A model generated the notes under the pieces. That model was not told the origin of the DNA. It saw only the letters and a program-made list of their open reading frames with translations, and did no database searches. The position numbers and the translations under genes were made by a program. DNA of 64,000 nucleotides from Dipetalonema caudispina. Taxonomy: Eukaryota > Nematoda > Chromadorea > Rhabditida > Onchocercidae. The stretch's first letter is position 1. Each line of letters begins with the position of its first letter. Location: contig JABVXV010000005.1 in assembly GCA_013365325.1 (NCBI GenBank), positions 124,001 to 188,000 on the forward strand, written 5' to 3'. This document shows, one piece after another, positions 20,801 through 34,900 of this stretch.

Positions 20801-23800
20801 AGAATATGGATTAATGCCGAATGCTAGTCAGATATATAAATCACTTGATAAGATTTACCTTCAACAAAATACAGATTACTTTTTGGGAAAAGATCTAGCC
20901 GATAAATAAGGAAGTGTTTCATAGATAAAGTTAAACTTCATACTCAAAAATGAAAGACAAGATGTGTGGTTTCAAAAGGTATGGGAATAAAATTAAATGA
21001 CTGTTCTGAAGCGAACAAAATCAGTGTTAGAATGTCACCTTCCACCAGCAAGGTTTATGATAGAAAATTATCAGAACAATCATAGCCATAAAAATCGGTT
21101 TGACAAGATTGTATAAAAAGTGGAAATCAAGCCAAAGATGTCCTTATTAGCTTCGCAGTATATTTCCTCTAAATTGATGCATAATTTAAATTATTCCTTT
21201 TCCATTTATATGATACTTAATAGGAATATCTTTTCAGCTTATCTCTTACATTATGAAAAACTTTATTTCACTGAATTTAGTTAACCCTCCATGATTTTAA
21301 TAATTAAAATATTTCAAAAGCTTCACGAACCTCCTCACGACTTCCTCTGAATTCTTGAGTACTGTGGCAAAATGACAGGGCTCGCGATGCTTGGACAATC
21401 TGTTCTTGCTGCACACTGATTGCTTTTTCTAAACGTGCTCGCTCAATTTCGAAATTCGCTCGGTCATTCATATTTCCCTTTGATATAGCACGATTGAGAG
21501 TGGTGGTACTATGGAATGGTGACGGAGTAAACTGCCTGACAAGAAAAGGATTGAAGTATTTTTTTTTTCAACGCTAAATTTCAGCGATAACAAATTTATA
21601 GGTTCCTAAGCATAATCGCTCCTCACTTTAGCATGTATGGTACACCTGGGAAGATAAATATGCCTGACAAGATTTTTTCAGCACACATAGCAGATTCTAA
21701 CAACCAAAAGATATTCAACAGTTTAAATGAGAGATAGTAATCAAAAAACAAATGGTTGTGCACACTATCTAATGTAAATCTCTCGAATTCTGAAGTAATA
21801 TCTTACTTCAATCTATTTGTAACTCTTATTATTTAACACTTTTCACTATATTTGCATTATTATATATTTGCAACACTAAAACGGCAGTAATTGGTGAACA
21901 ATCACTACTTCTGTTTATTAAACAGACAAGAAAATGTCAACAAGCCCTGATCTATCATCCTAAGCTCTTTCTACCACTTGCTCATTCCAGAGTAAACCTA
22001 TCTAGCTAAGCTCTGTAAAGGAGCAGAGTAAACAAAAATAAAATCTACTTTCACTTAATGCTTTGTTTTTTAATGAAATATCTAAGATCTAGAATTCAAG
22101 TGTCATCTCAAAAGAAATATGAATTACCCAAGCATTACTGTCTCACTTCCGGATCGATTTTCTTTCTCTTTCCTTCGATAAAAGGAAACTGAATGTGCCA
22201 AAGGAGCCATTGCTGGAATAAACCATTTTCATTACAGTATGGGATTCACAAAATTAGTTGAATCAGATATTCCCTCCTTTAACTTTTGTTTATAAAATTT
22301 ATTTACTCTTAATACATAAAGCATAAAAAATTTTTTGAAATGATGGGGACATACCTTCAACATTTTCACGATCTATCGATGCCATAGTTGGAGAAGATAA
22401 AGTAGTTCGGATTTCGGGCGTACTGAGAATGGCCGACATAAGAGAAGAATTTTTATCTGGTGTCTACAAAAGAGTTCAGCTTATGCAACAAAAAAATAAT
22501 AGATTTACAATTAACAGGAACTTAAGCGAAATGTCATCCGGTTCTGAATGCATACTAATCATGACGTTGAAGATTCCAACCTGCTTTAACTTGAATCAAG
22601 GGTATTTCCCACTAAGAATCTGCTATCGCCACCCTGTATATAAATATCCTTTGGAAGACAAATTAGTTTTCTAACGGCAATTTCTCACTCGATGAATGAA
22701 TTGAAAAGCATCATCGATAAGTTGATTAGGTTCGTTGTTGCTTTTGGAGGAAATGTTCGCCTTGACTACTTCTTCTTTAACAGCGTCCTGTTCCTTGTTA
22801 ATTGCGAACCCTTGAAGAATAGTTTCGGTGGGTGGCTGAAATGAAGACCAGAAATTGTAACAGCATAATTCAATGTAAAAGATGCTTCTTCCACGCGTAA
22901 ATTCAGCAATTGGAACTTGTTATCATTTGCCATTAAAAAAATGGTAATAAGCAAATCCCACGTTCGTGCAAAATGTTTTGAAATTTCTGTTTTTTGTTTT
23001 GAAAATAAATGACGTAATTACTTTCTTAAACCTGTTGACTGCTGTCTATATGGTTCCATTTTCCGCAACCTAACTAAAATTACAGAAATGGACAATTTAC
23101 TAACAATGCAAGAAGTGGAGCAAGCCGCCGATATTGGTCGAAAATCAGGAATTTGAACTGAATCTGAAAAAAAAAAAGTAAACCAGATTTCTAGTCATCA
23201 GTTCTGTACTTCGATATATTTTCTCCTCCATCTGAATTAAATGTCCGCTTCACTGCTGATAAAATTTTGAAAGGAAAATTCACTTTTTGTTTCACAGTAT
23301 GACTGTGGTCGCACTCTTTCTTGCTTCAATGATTTCGCCATCCGTATAGCTGCCTGTAAAAGCTCATCTTCCTCTTGATCTGGATGTAGAGGAGTACCGG
23401 TAGCAGAAGACACCTGAAAGAACGAAACTATCAGTTGAATAGATAAGTACACAAAAAACCACGTTTTTGAAACACTGTAAATTTTTACTTAAATTTAATT
23501 CAAAGTTCTACTTGTAACAATTATTTAATTTAACATGATCAACAAGAAAACTGCTCACTTTACAACTGTGCCTATAAGGTAAAAATATTTCAAAGAGTAT
23601 AACTAGTACGCTTCAAAAGCAGATGCGATCGTCAAAAAAAAAAAAATGATAGGTCAGGATGATAAGTGTACGGCTCTAACATCACATACTTCCCATCTGT
23701 CGCGCAAACTTTTCACATCTGCCGAACGAGTGTCAATTTCAGCATAATTAGATCCTTTTCTCTGAAAAATGATAAATATAATGAGATATAATAGAAGAGT

Positions 23801-26800
23801 CAATGAAACAGTTAAAGCAATAGCCAATCGGAAAAAGAAACTAACCAACTGCGAATGACAATGTTCAAATTTCGAAAGCGCGACATTGATTTTGGAAGGG
23901 ATTTTCGCTTTCAATCTTTCCTTGCGGATTTTTTCATCGAGTCTATAAGTGAAATCATCTTTAAAGCGTGAACTTTTTACAAAGGGAAATTATGAAACAT
24001 GGATTCTATGCCAAGAAATTCGTTATTACTAAGAAGTTTAGAGAATCGGTTATATTACCGATTTTAAATTCATCAAGGAGGCTGAAGAATGAGAAATGTA
24101 AATTACTTTTTCTACCCGATATAAAAGTAATTTTATCGTATTTCAAAATCCAATTACCAGGCCTTTTCACCTAATCAAAACAAGCAGTTGAATTTTAAAC
24201 ATCCCTCTCTACTTTCTTTATCAAAGGAGATCCTCTTGAAGTCTTACTGTTTCGCCATTTGTTTTGCATGGGTTAGCTGATCCGCATCGGTTGAAATTGT
24301 GGCAGTGGCGCTATTTGCAGCTGCAATGATTTCATCAATAATGTCATTGCGGTTACTTACGGAAAAAACACCTGGAAATGTTAGAAATGTAGGGATACTT
24401 CTTGCAACTCAAAAAGAGTATGATAAATTTATAAAATTAAATTTGCAGTTTACAAATTGACAAAGAATAAATATCTATCCTTTTCAATTATTCCACTTTT
24501 ATATATTTTGGAAATTTGAAATTTTAACAGAAATATTATGACTAAAAGATTTTTAGGAGCGAAGAGCCAAATCACCTTTATCCAACTTTGACTCGCTGTG
24601 ATTTCGCTTATTGCAATTGTTACCATTCTGCAAAAGTAATCACTCAGTTTTTCAAAACAAAATAGGGTGAATATATTCCCATTAAAATCATAGAATAAGG
24701 GAGAGAGTAAAAATTTGAACAGCTTCCTGCTGAGGAAGGAAGAAGGATAAATAAAATCGAAAACTTACATCTTTTGGGGACTCCAGTGGTTCTTCTGGCA
24801 TTTTGCGCTGCAATATGGGGCTATTATTAAATTAAAAACTTTATCTTTGGTAGTTTTTTTTGAAGTCCATCTGAATATTATTATTCTGAAATAGTTTTCT
24901 AAAGCATGAAAACTTCAGACTTACTCTAAAAAATTTGTGGATTCCATACTCCTCATTCTCGGAACAATTGTTAACATCTGATTCTGACGGTTTTTTGTCG
25001 TCGGTCACATCTTTTTTTGATTGTGCTCTAGCAGAACGTCTATCGGTTCGAGAATCCTAAAAAAGTAGTGAAATTCAAATCATACTTTATGGTGACAAAG
25101 TGGCAAGACCTATGTTCTTTCCATTTCTTTTATTTAATATTTCTCTTGGAAAATCCGGTAGTTTTTGAGGTTTCATGCAGAGCCAAACAGAAACATAAAA
25201 CTAAGGAAGTGGAAATTTGACAACATGTTTCCCTAACTGCGGATACCATTTATCATAATTTTCTCTCACAAACAATCTAAATTTATAATATAATTCCCAA
25301 ATTAAGTTCATCATTGCAATAGCCACCGCATTCCTTTAAATGTTGCAATAAAACTGGACAAGTACATAAGAACTCACGCAAGGTGATGAGCAGTTTTCGA
25401 GTAAAGAATCGGTCTCGGTCAGTTCACACACAGGTACCGCAAATCGTAAACGTTTTTCGCTTGTATTACGTAGCAAGTTACTCGATTTTAGCGATTCTGA
25501 TGATTTATAAGCAACTACCGCTGTCACCATCTTTTTCTGTTCATCCGTTTTGTCAAACGACTCATCAGCGTATGCTATCGTTTCGTCATCAAGGGTGCAC
25601 ACTGCTTTTCCTTCATCAATCCGAGGCAGGGAACCGGTGGAAAGCGTGCTGACCAAAGCTGTTGGATAATAACTGACGGTGGGTGTAAACAGTACTGTTG
25701 GAGATGTCTAAAAAGAAATTTGCATTTTATAAAAACAGATAAAATTCTATTTCCGAGTGAGATTCAAAATATAAAATCATCACTGATTTTTCAATGAAAA
25801 GAAGATGTTCTTCGAGCCATAAAACACTTGTTGTTTAGGAGGCAAAAGACAAAAAGGAAAGCGTTTCGCATCCAATTCTTTCGTGACAATTTTAAATACA
25901 TCAAAAAAAAAATCTCTAAAACTGAATTAAAATACTAAAAGTTAGGAAGAATGTTAAAAAGTTAGATTACATCGCCACAACTCAGACGTGGTGATGGCCC
26001 TTTGAGGAACGACTCTTTGGAGCGTACAGGTTTCATATCGCATTCAAAATTTTCGACATCAGCAGCAAGAGCCGCAAATCGAGCACGCAGTTTCTCATTA
26101 CATGATTTATCTACGGTACCATCATCATGCAGTGAATCGGAACTTTGCTGAAACAGCACGGCACATTTAAATGGGAATCCATCAACACTCAAGATATGAA
26201 TCGTCAAATATTCCCGAATATTCCATAGATTTAACTTGAACTTCTTCTCTCGCCTTTTTACTTTCATGTTAAAACCCTATTATTTTCAAGATTCCTAGAT
26301 TTTGTTAAATCAAATTACATTTTGGGAATCATCCAACGAAATTCTTTTCAATAATTCTAGTTCTTCTGTTGGATAAATTGAATGAATGTTCTGCTCTCGA
26401 TTTCTGTTCAATAATGGACGCGACGCTACCGATTCCGCGCCGCCTTGTGATGATCCTGAAAACTGCTCCTTAAACACTACTACGTTTTATGGGAACTGCA
26501 CTCAAATAGTGTGGGATTGATTAAACTGTAAATGGTAGAATGAGTAATTCAGTGTTAAAAGAGTGCTTGCAAAATATCTATTTATACGAAATTTCATCGA
26601 ACGAGTTAAATTAGCACCTAATTTGTGATCTAACAATGCGTTTTCTTTTTCAATCAGTAATTCTCGCTCTTTTGTACGTTGCATAATTCTCTGAAATTTG
26701 CATAAATGAAGGGTTTTCTATTTCCAAACGCTGAAAGTTCAAAAAAATGAATACTTTTCAACAACAACCATCACAAAATAAAAAGCAATGCAGAAGCAAC

Positions 26801-27114
26801 GATCAATAAAATCTTGTTTTCAAGATATTATTTCAACACATCTGTACTTTCCATGTGAGCATCTATCGTAATGAAATTAATCCTGTGAGCTGATTACTTT
26901 AGCAAAAGATTTGCTAGAATCTTTAACTGATCCAATCACAAAGGTGATTAATTTCATTACGACAGAACCAAATCTGAACCGAAACATTCAAAATAAACTC
27001 TGAGGAAAATGCGTGGTAGGAATCATACTGAAAGAAAAAAGGACTAAATAATCTTTCTAATGCTGTCATCTAGGAAGAAAAACTTACAGCTAAATCGACA
27101 TCTTCTGCTTCCAT
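17870..27114 (-). CDS. ani-1: Anillin-type cytokinesis scaffold
   Basis: Contractile-ring scaffold linking actomyosin, RhoA and septins at the cleavage furrow. Exons, high to low: 27114-27088, 26690-26618, 26456-26338, 26147-25971, 25707-25378, 25056-24925, 24807-24769, 24627-24576, 24371-24248, 23942-23846, 23761-23690, 23413-23296, 23163-23105, 22835-22689, 22463-22355, 22212-22128, 21535-21331, 20793-20592, 20323-20151, 19832-19739, 19448-19249, 18873-18766, 18500-18385, 17969-17870. Phases agree; 985 residues. The anillin homology region (about 588-870) shows [23 protein letters not shown] and [11 protein letters not shown]. The PH domain (about 873-985) shows [18 protein letters not shown] and the closing LTLW. 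The N-terminal half is charged, low in similarity and split into small exons, so those exons rest on splice phase. C. elegans has three anillins; the full N-terminal half plus PH suggests the ANI-1 type rather than shorter ANI-2, but I cannot prove it. Confidence 0.9.
26866..26961. repeat. 96-base imperfect hairpin in anillin intron 1
   Basis: Outer arms TCGTAATGAAATTAATC (26866-26882) and its exact reverse complement (26945-26961) enclose a further partly complementary region whose tip is GCAAA-AGA-TTTGC. It sits in the inferred first intron of anillin. It resembles a short terminal-inverted-repeat element or foldback; a small-RNA precursor is possible. Confidence 0.75.
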
Positions 27115-28998
27115 ACTTATTGGTGATCGCTTAATCCTCACTATTAAATATATCTTTTATAGCCTGCAGATTTGAAAATAGATGATGAAAAAGTTTTGGA
27201 ACAGGAGCATCCGATAAAAAAACTTCTACTAGCACGTGGAATTTTTGTCATGTAAGAACAAATAACAATTAACAAGGCAATACTGTTTTAACTTCGATGA
27301 GGCTATAAAGCTGCAAATCTATTGATACCTGGACGTTTGGAAAGAGAAATTCTTTAAATTTAATATTTTAACAAAATTATGGGTGAAGAAGGTTTCTAAT
27401 TACATACTTATTTTTCATTATGGATAGACTGGCATCTTTTACCGTTACAAAATAAAGTGGAATTTAATTATTTTGTAGTAAGTCTCTGAAAAATTTTCCT
27501 CGATGAATCATCATTCCCTAAATTTCCCTATGTCTTGTTTCGACTATTATTTTGTGTATTACGAATTATCAGGGTTTTGATTAATCATACTACCCATAAC
27601 AACCACTATCGTTCATATTTAATTGAAAGGGCCTCTTATCTGTCCCTTACACCTTCAAACTAAAATAAGAATATGGAGTTATCTAGAGATCAGAATGCTG
27701 AATGAAAGGGTCTCTTATTTTAAATAGTTGGGATGAAACAATAACGTTTGCAAACAGCCTCCCTCCATTACTCAAACAAATTTACATTCACTGATTTCTA
27801 CTTATGTACCTCTCCTTTATTCAAGAGTGATGCAAGGATAATCATTCCATTTCAGTTACTACAAGTTTTAGCAAAAACCAGTAAAAACCATCAAATCACA
27901 AATGAAGGATAAGAAGAAGTGAAATATTTCCTCACTGAGGAGAACAAACGAATTACTCGAGAAAAATAGGAAGCCTACTTGAAAGTTCACTGGTCCGAGA
28001 TATCAGTATGTCCAGCGAGAAATTTAACAAAAAATTTTATTCTTCATAAAGTGGATCGGAAATTTGATGTCACATTTTTATAAATTCTAAGAGTGCAATT
28101 AGATGCTTTATAAATGTCAAAGGTGTAATTAATCAGAAAAGCCAACCACAACTAGGATTCATCTCAAAATGCATACCCTTCATCGATTGATACGATAGTC
28201 TTTCCACATCCCGCCCGTTTCAAATTCGAAATATATCGCCCTTCGAACCCATCATGCAATTCTTCCAACCCACGATTGTCTCATTAGATAGCAGAAAAGA
28301 CAAGTTAGTAATGAGAGTTGAGAGATAATATATATTAATGAATTAGCTTGGATAAGTTTATCTAATCTCGCTATTACCATAGCCTTTTCTATGATACAGC
28401 CTTTCTACGTATTTTATCATCACTCCCAATTTCTCACAATTATTTGAGATGTTAGTAAGGGAAAAGGAAGAATAACAGTATAGGTTGTTTTCTGAGATTG
28501 ACTTGAACTCTCATTTCAATTGTTTACTTTTAGCTTCTTCAAAATATCAAGCAGTTTTGCTACTTTATGCTACAATCCCGGAGGCATTTTCGTTGAGTGC
28601 CATTGAGAGGAGAAATGATGGGCCGCATGAAATTCCGCTTCCTTAGTGCCAGCATCGGACCAGCCGTACTTGCTATCTTGCATTTAATTATGCGGGTGTA
28701 CGAGCCAAGCTCTCACTGAGGGTTGTTGTCATTAGGATGGGTAAATCGGGTCTTTCCGTTCGAGACTAACAGGTTTGAAAGCTCTTTTGCAAGTAATAAA
28801 GGATGAAACAGCACTCATTTCTGGGAGATTTTGTGGGACATTTACAAAAGTTCAGTCTCCAGGAAGCACTAACTGTAATCGATTATCTAGCGTCTACTAT
28901 GACGTAATGGGATTTGGCAGTTTTTCTGAAAATGCTGTGATTTCAATGGATGCTTGACAGGTAGTGTTAGACTTCCTTTAACATCGTATGATTCAGTG
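27115..28998. other. Head-to-head spacer, anillin / PAN3
   Basis: About 1.9 kb between two diverging start codons, so it should contain both promoters. The part at 28560-28960 is visibly less AT-rich and contains a 34-codon frame (28615-28719) starting ATGATGGGCCGC, which may be leader sequence or a missed 5' exon of PAN3. I see no recognisable protein in it and cannot name promoter elements. Confidence 0.55.
28953..28960 (+). promoter_or_regulatory. Splice acceptor opening the first PAN3 exon
   Basis: GCTTGACAG ends at 28960 and the downstream frame stays open to the ATG at 28999. It may be a spliced-leader acceptor or the acceptor after an upstream 5' exon. The two cannot be told apart from sequence. 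Confidence 0.4.
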
Positions 28999-31900
28999 AT
29001 GCAAAGTGGAAGTGGAAACGGCGCCGGTTCTGATTTGTTCAGCAGTTATGAGCAGCATCCACCACCTCCAGGTTCACGTCTGGCGCAATATCTGCATGGA
29101 AACAATACCCAGCAAGTACCACGACCTTCTAGTTGGGCTAACCGTAAGAGTTTTTTCAAAATTTCGTAATTACAACCATTTAACGAAATACCAAGAGAAG
29201 ATACAGTCAGATCCATTAATCAAATCTTGATGGTTGAGGGGAAGATCAGTAGGATACCCTTTCATCGGGTCTTGCAGGAAAAAAGATCAGGTTGTAGAGG
29301 TGAATGAAGCAGTTACATGAATTAGACAAAAAATCAAAGCAATTTCTTATTTGTCAAATATTACAGAAAAGCTATTTCGTTGGCAGGATTTTTGTATTAG
29401 GTTACCGTAAACTTTTTGTAGGAATGCCACCAAATCAAGCTACTATAGCGGCTCCTTATGCCTTCAACAGTCATCCTACTTCGCATTCCAACAGTGTTGG
29501 TTATATCTGTAATTTTTCCTTTTTCACATCTTTTATCTTTCGTATATGACAGTATTACAAATATCGAACCCATTGTCATAAATACGATGTGGTATCAAGC
29601 GAGAAATATTTCGTATAAATTGACATAGTGCTGAAAGCATTATTGTCTTCTCAGTTATAAATAATGAAAAGACTCATTGTATTCTGTTGACAGTATTGCT
29701 AGAGAATTAAATATAAAAGATATTGACGGCATTGAATGCCAAGAAATAATTAGAATGTAATCTGCAAATCGAGTCACGCAAAATTATTGCGGTTTTCTTG
29801 AGTTTTTATGAGTATGAACATATTGAATTCATGAAGGCATGATGATGTCTTACTTGCTGAACTCATTTTCTAAACGTAATTTTGCAGCTGCCACACTTCA
29901 CATCATCTTTTGCGGCAATGGGGTTGAGTGATGAAAAAGAAAACCCGTCATTATCCGCTATGCCTTATGGCTTTCCGACATCATCGCAACGATCGCTTAA
30001 TTACTGTAAGTAGTGCTGATGTCATGTGCTTTTGCTCCTACTGAAGGACTTGCATTATAATTGATCATGATACATGGCCATTATTTAGAACTGTGCTCTT
30101 CTGTGAAGAATAACTTATTCGGATGACCACTCGTTTTATCCGTATCGTAATTTTCATGAGCACTAATGTGTGATTGAAGTGTTCGGAAATTAGTTAGAGC
30201 ATGTGCTGAGCATTTATTTATAAGATTCAAGGTTACAGTTCAAAGAAAAAACTGACTATCAGCCATCACAGCATTTCCTTTATCACTTAATGTCCACATG
30301 CTCATTTGATGGTCGTTTTTTGCTCATTTATTATTCTCATATTTGTCTTTTTTTTGAGCTAATGTAACACAAGCTTTGACTGCCTCTCCGATAATGCACG
30401 ATCCAATGAGACCAAGCAGTCACATAAGCCAAGAAAATTGTGGTTCAACTACTGCAAACTATATGGTTTGTTTGCTTCTGAAAGAAATTGTAACTGGAAG
30501 CTTTGTTAGGAAAGAATGAAAAGAATGCGGGAACTCCTCATTTTAAAAATTTTATTTTGTAGCAGGAAAATTTCGGTGGGACAACCTATTTCTTCACACC
30601 AACTACAACCAATTCCACTGTTGCTGATGGACAGCCATCTATTCCACAGAAAGACGACCGCGTATATGTGGTAAATTTTTTTGCTCAGTTCCAAGTTATT
30701 CAGTCTTGACAATATAATTTGGAATGTATTCCAGATATATTTATTCTGATAAGGCTTAGTAAAGTTTGTAGAGAAGTTTTATTGGTCTATGACTACAAGA
30801 GAAATAAGGGAGGAAGACACGTAAAGTTTAATTGTACAAAGCAAAAGTAAGTGGTGGATGTTGAGACATCCTTGTTTTTATCTCTTATATTGTTCTGTTA
30901 TCATGTGATTTTGTTGCATTTAAATATCTGTTGCTTTTATAGTAACTGCTCTTTCTTTCTGTGTTTATAGTATATTTTGTCGGTTTTCTGTGTCTTGAAT
31001 TTAAAAATTCAAAACATTGCCATTGTTGTTGGTATGCGCTATGTTATTTCTCTTTTCATCATAATGGTTTTTCAGACAACAAATGGTAATTTTGTGTATC
31101 ATGGTCCATTGCCGCATATTGGCAAATACAAGCCACCGCGAGGACTTTCATATTTTACACCACCTGAGTTAAAAATGGTACGAAATTTGTATCAGAGCAT
31201 TGCATATATTTTAGTTTCCAACTAATTTCCCGTGAAGATGGCTTAGATTACTGTGATCCAAGGTATTCTTATCGGAAGAATGCAAATATAACGTTATTGC
31301 CTGCGCTTAAGTTTATGTATGTATATATGGTTGTTAATATATACATTTATCTTTAAAATTCAATATTTCAGGAATTGTTGCAACGACAGCTTGCTATACA
31401 GTGTCGCGCAGAACCATCGCTTTATCCTGATATCCCGCAAAACGTCGAATATTTCCAGAATCTTGTTCCACTTGAAAATGTCAAATTTGTAGGCGGCCAC
31501 ATGGAAAGAGGACTTATCGGGTCACACATCACAACAGTCTATAAAGCAATCAATGGACGCGATGGCATGCCATACTGTTTAAGGCGAATTCATAGTAAGC
31601 ATAATGGTTTTGTAAAAAATAATTGTGGAGGAAGAAAGAGATCTTATGTAGTTCTTTAAGTTTCATAAAGGAAAAATTACATATATTAGTGAACTGTGTT
31701 AGCTAAGTTGTCAAACATGTTGATTTCATTTGATAAATTAGTCGAAAGATCAACATGTCGATAAAATTATTAGGGTCCAAGCAAACAGATATCGGTTATT
31801 TTTCTAAATTTGTGGAAGACAGTACTCTTAAAATGTTAATTAAGCGATATAATTAGTAGTTGAAGCGTTGGCATCCTTTAAACTTATTTACGGAACACTT

Positions 31901-34900
31901 TTTATTGGTTCTTGCTCTGAGTATTCTTGTTGTTTTTAGAGGGATAAAAAGACTTGTCGTTCTTGGAGCACATGCTAACTGGAAATAGTATTCTTGAGTT
32001 GTAATTTTTCATTACTCGATATGTGATACTGTTGATAGTCATTAAGGATGATTTTGTATCTTGTTGCTTTTCGTGTTTCCTAATACCATTATTTCTGCAG
32101 ATTTTCGAGTGAGTGCAATGAAACAGCTATCATTAGCTGATAACTGGAAAAAATTAATGCATGTAAATGTTGTGCAACTGAGAGATGTTATACAGACTCG
32201 TCAGTTTGGTGATCATTGTAAGTTTTTCCTAGTGTTGTCTTGATACAATAGATAAAAAATAATTCAGCCTTGACTTTCTATCTCTCATTAAACTATAACA
32301 AACTTAAGATAATCTTTTTCTTCCTAGAAACTGCTTAGACACTGTTTACTACTACATCTTGAAGTTTATCCGGAACCTTCTAGTAAACGCCCGAAAACCT
32401 TATTATTTCCGCGTGATTTCACCTGTAGACTTCTTTATATAGTGGATGAAAGAAACTGTGCAAGAGAAAAAAGTTAGGTCCAAGATTTCAGCGCTGCTGT
32501 TTGCTTATGATTATCATCCGCTCTCGGAAACGTTGAAAAATCGACATCTGAACAATCGTCTCAATGGTATGAGTGCTACATTTTATTTGTAAGATATTTT
32601 GGACAGTTGGAAGAGCACTCATGAAATGAAATTGTTACTGAAATGTAATGTTAATGAAAAATGTTAGGCGCCTCTTCTGATTATCTGAATAAAAGAATTA
32701 AGATTTTTCTAATCGTTTTGCAAAATTAGGGAAGAAGGCTTCTGATACAAAAAAATTTAGAAAAACTAGCATAGCAGTTGATTTTTTATGGAATTAATGA
32801 TTGGAAAGAATGCTCAAGACTTACTGCAATAGGATCCCGAGATTTGCTTGTTTCGATTATAATTTACTGTGTTGTCGTATTTGATGATTATCTAGTAGAG
32901 GTTTTTTCCAATAAAGAGTCAAGATGACAAGCATTAGAGTTTATCACTATAACACACTGGTGAATTTGTGTCTTATACAGGTTCTTCAAAATTAGGACCA
33001 ATTGCAAATCTCCCTGGAGGCGGTCCAGTGGTACAAGAATCTTTGATGTGGTCGTATATTGTACAACTTTCATCAGCCCTTAGAGCTATACACTCAGCTG
33101 GTATGGCTGCACGAAGTGTTGATCCATCAAAAATCATTGTTTTTGATAAAACCAAGCAAGTATTTTTATCAATTTTTGACTTCCGGTATATTTCTATAGT
33201 TCTAAATTTAAAGTTAAGATTTAACACCATGCGTATTTCCATATATTATCAAATGCTGTGGTGACATTGCATGTAGGAGCAACAGTATCATCATGAATTC
33301 GGAACAGTATGTTTGAGAATAAAAATAGTGTATAAGATTATTGTAAAGGAATTTATCTTACGATAACATATGGTAAATCGTTGTTGATTCATTCTCCTTG
33401 TGGCACTAAAATTTTAAAAATAAAATCGTAAATAATAAACCTTTCAAAATCTTCGGTAGTTATAAATTCCGAATCTTTTGCGGCAATCTTACAAATGACG
33501 AACAAAGACAAAAGAAATCAAAATATCCATTATAAAATTTGGTAGTCCTTTTTCGAATTTATAATTTGCTTACTAATCGACTTTACAGCATTATTTTCAG
33601 AGTGATGTTGAGCAGTTGCGGTATTCTAGATGTTATCAATCCTGGAAACGATCATACTATACAGTTATACCAGGTGAGTTGGTTCTTGGCTCTTAATGAT
33701 ACAAATAAAGTGACTGATGAATACTGTAATTCTGAAAGGACCATTCTCTGTCGATTGACCGTTTTGATCAATTTTCTAGTATGATACAAGTATAATTATG
33801 TTTTCAGCAAGATGATCTAAATGGTCTTGGTCGTGTATTAATTGCCTTAGCAATGGGTTCACTGCATGCTATACGTCGTGAAAATATCAGCAACAGCATA
33901 AGCATTATCAATCAGCAATGTACCACTGACTTAAAGAACATTATCACGTATGCTACTGTGTTGGATACCAACGTTTTTTTATCTGATTCTGTGGTTTTCT
34001 CTAGAGAAATAATTCGAAATTGAAAAAAAAAGTTGTTCTGAAACACCAGCATACTTCCCATTCTGGCGATCTGATAGATTTCTAAGTTTTGTTGCCGGTA
34101 GTGTAATCGCTTTATAAACATATCTGAACTGCTGCAAACATACTTTCAGGCTTCTGTTACAAGCTTCAACTCAGCGTCCACATTCTATCAACGAAGTGAT
34201 GCCAATGATCGGTGCTCGTTTTTATGCTCAGCTTGAAACGACTCAAATGAAGAATGACCTTTTGGAGAACGAATTATCTAAAGAATTGGAAAATGGACGT
34301 CTGTTTCGATTGCTGTGTAAATTAAATACTATTACTGAGCGAGCGGAGTAAGTTTTTACTGTCTAAAGGATTTTCTCTAACTTTTCATGCGAAATGTTTT
34401 GTCATCGCTCAAGCCTCAACCTAAACTTTTTTGTTCTGAGCAACTAAAAAATCTCAACTTGTCTTGGTCGAAACAATCAAGTAATGGAAAATCTTCCACA
34501 CATTTGTTCTAGGTCAAATAACAAGAACTTTTGATTCACGACCGGTGTTAAATTCAGGTTTCAAATGGATGTGTCGTGGAGCGAGACAGGTGACCGGTAT
34601 TTGTTGAAGCTATTCCGAGATTATTTGTTTCATCAAATAACTGAAACTGGTAAACCGTGGATCGATATGGCGCACATCGTCACTTCCTTGAATAAGGTTA
34701 TTACTCCCAACTTTCAGGTTAATTAGACATTGGTTTCACTGGTGTTAGAAAAATTGATGAAATTCAGAATCCGACTAGTGATTTGTTTCCGTTTCTTACG
34801 GATAGCATCATTGCTATTTTTTTAGTTTTTAGCCACTGTATTATGCGGTGATTGTTTTTCATCGTGTTTTCAATCATTGTTTACTTCGTTATTTCAGGTT

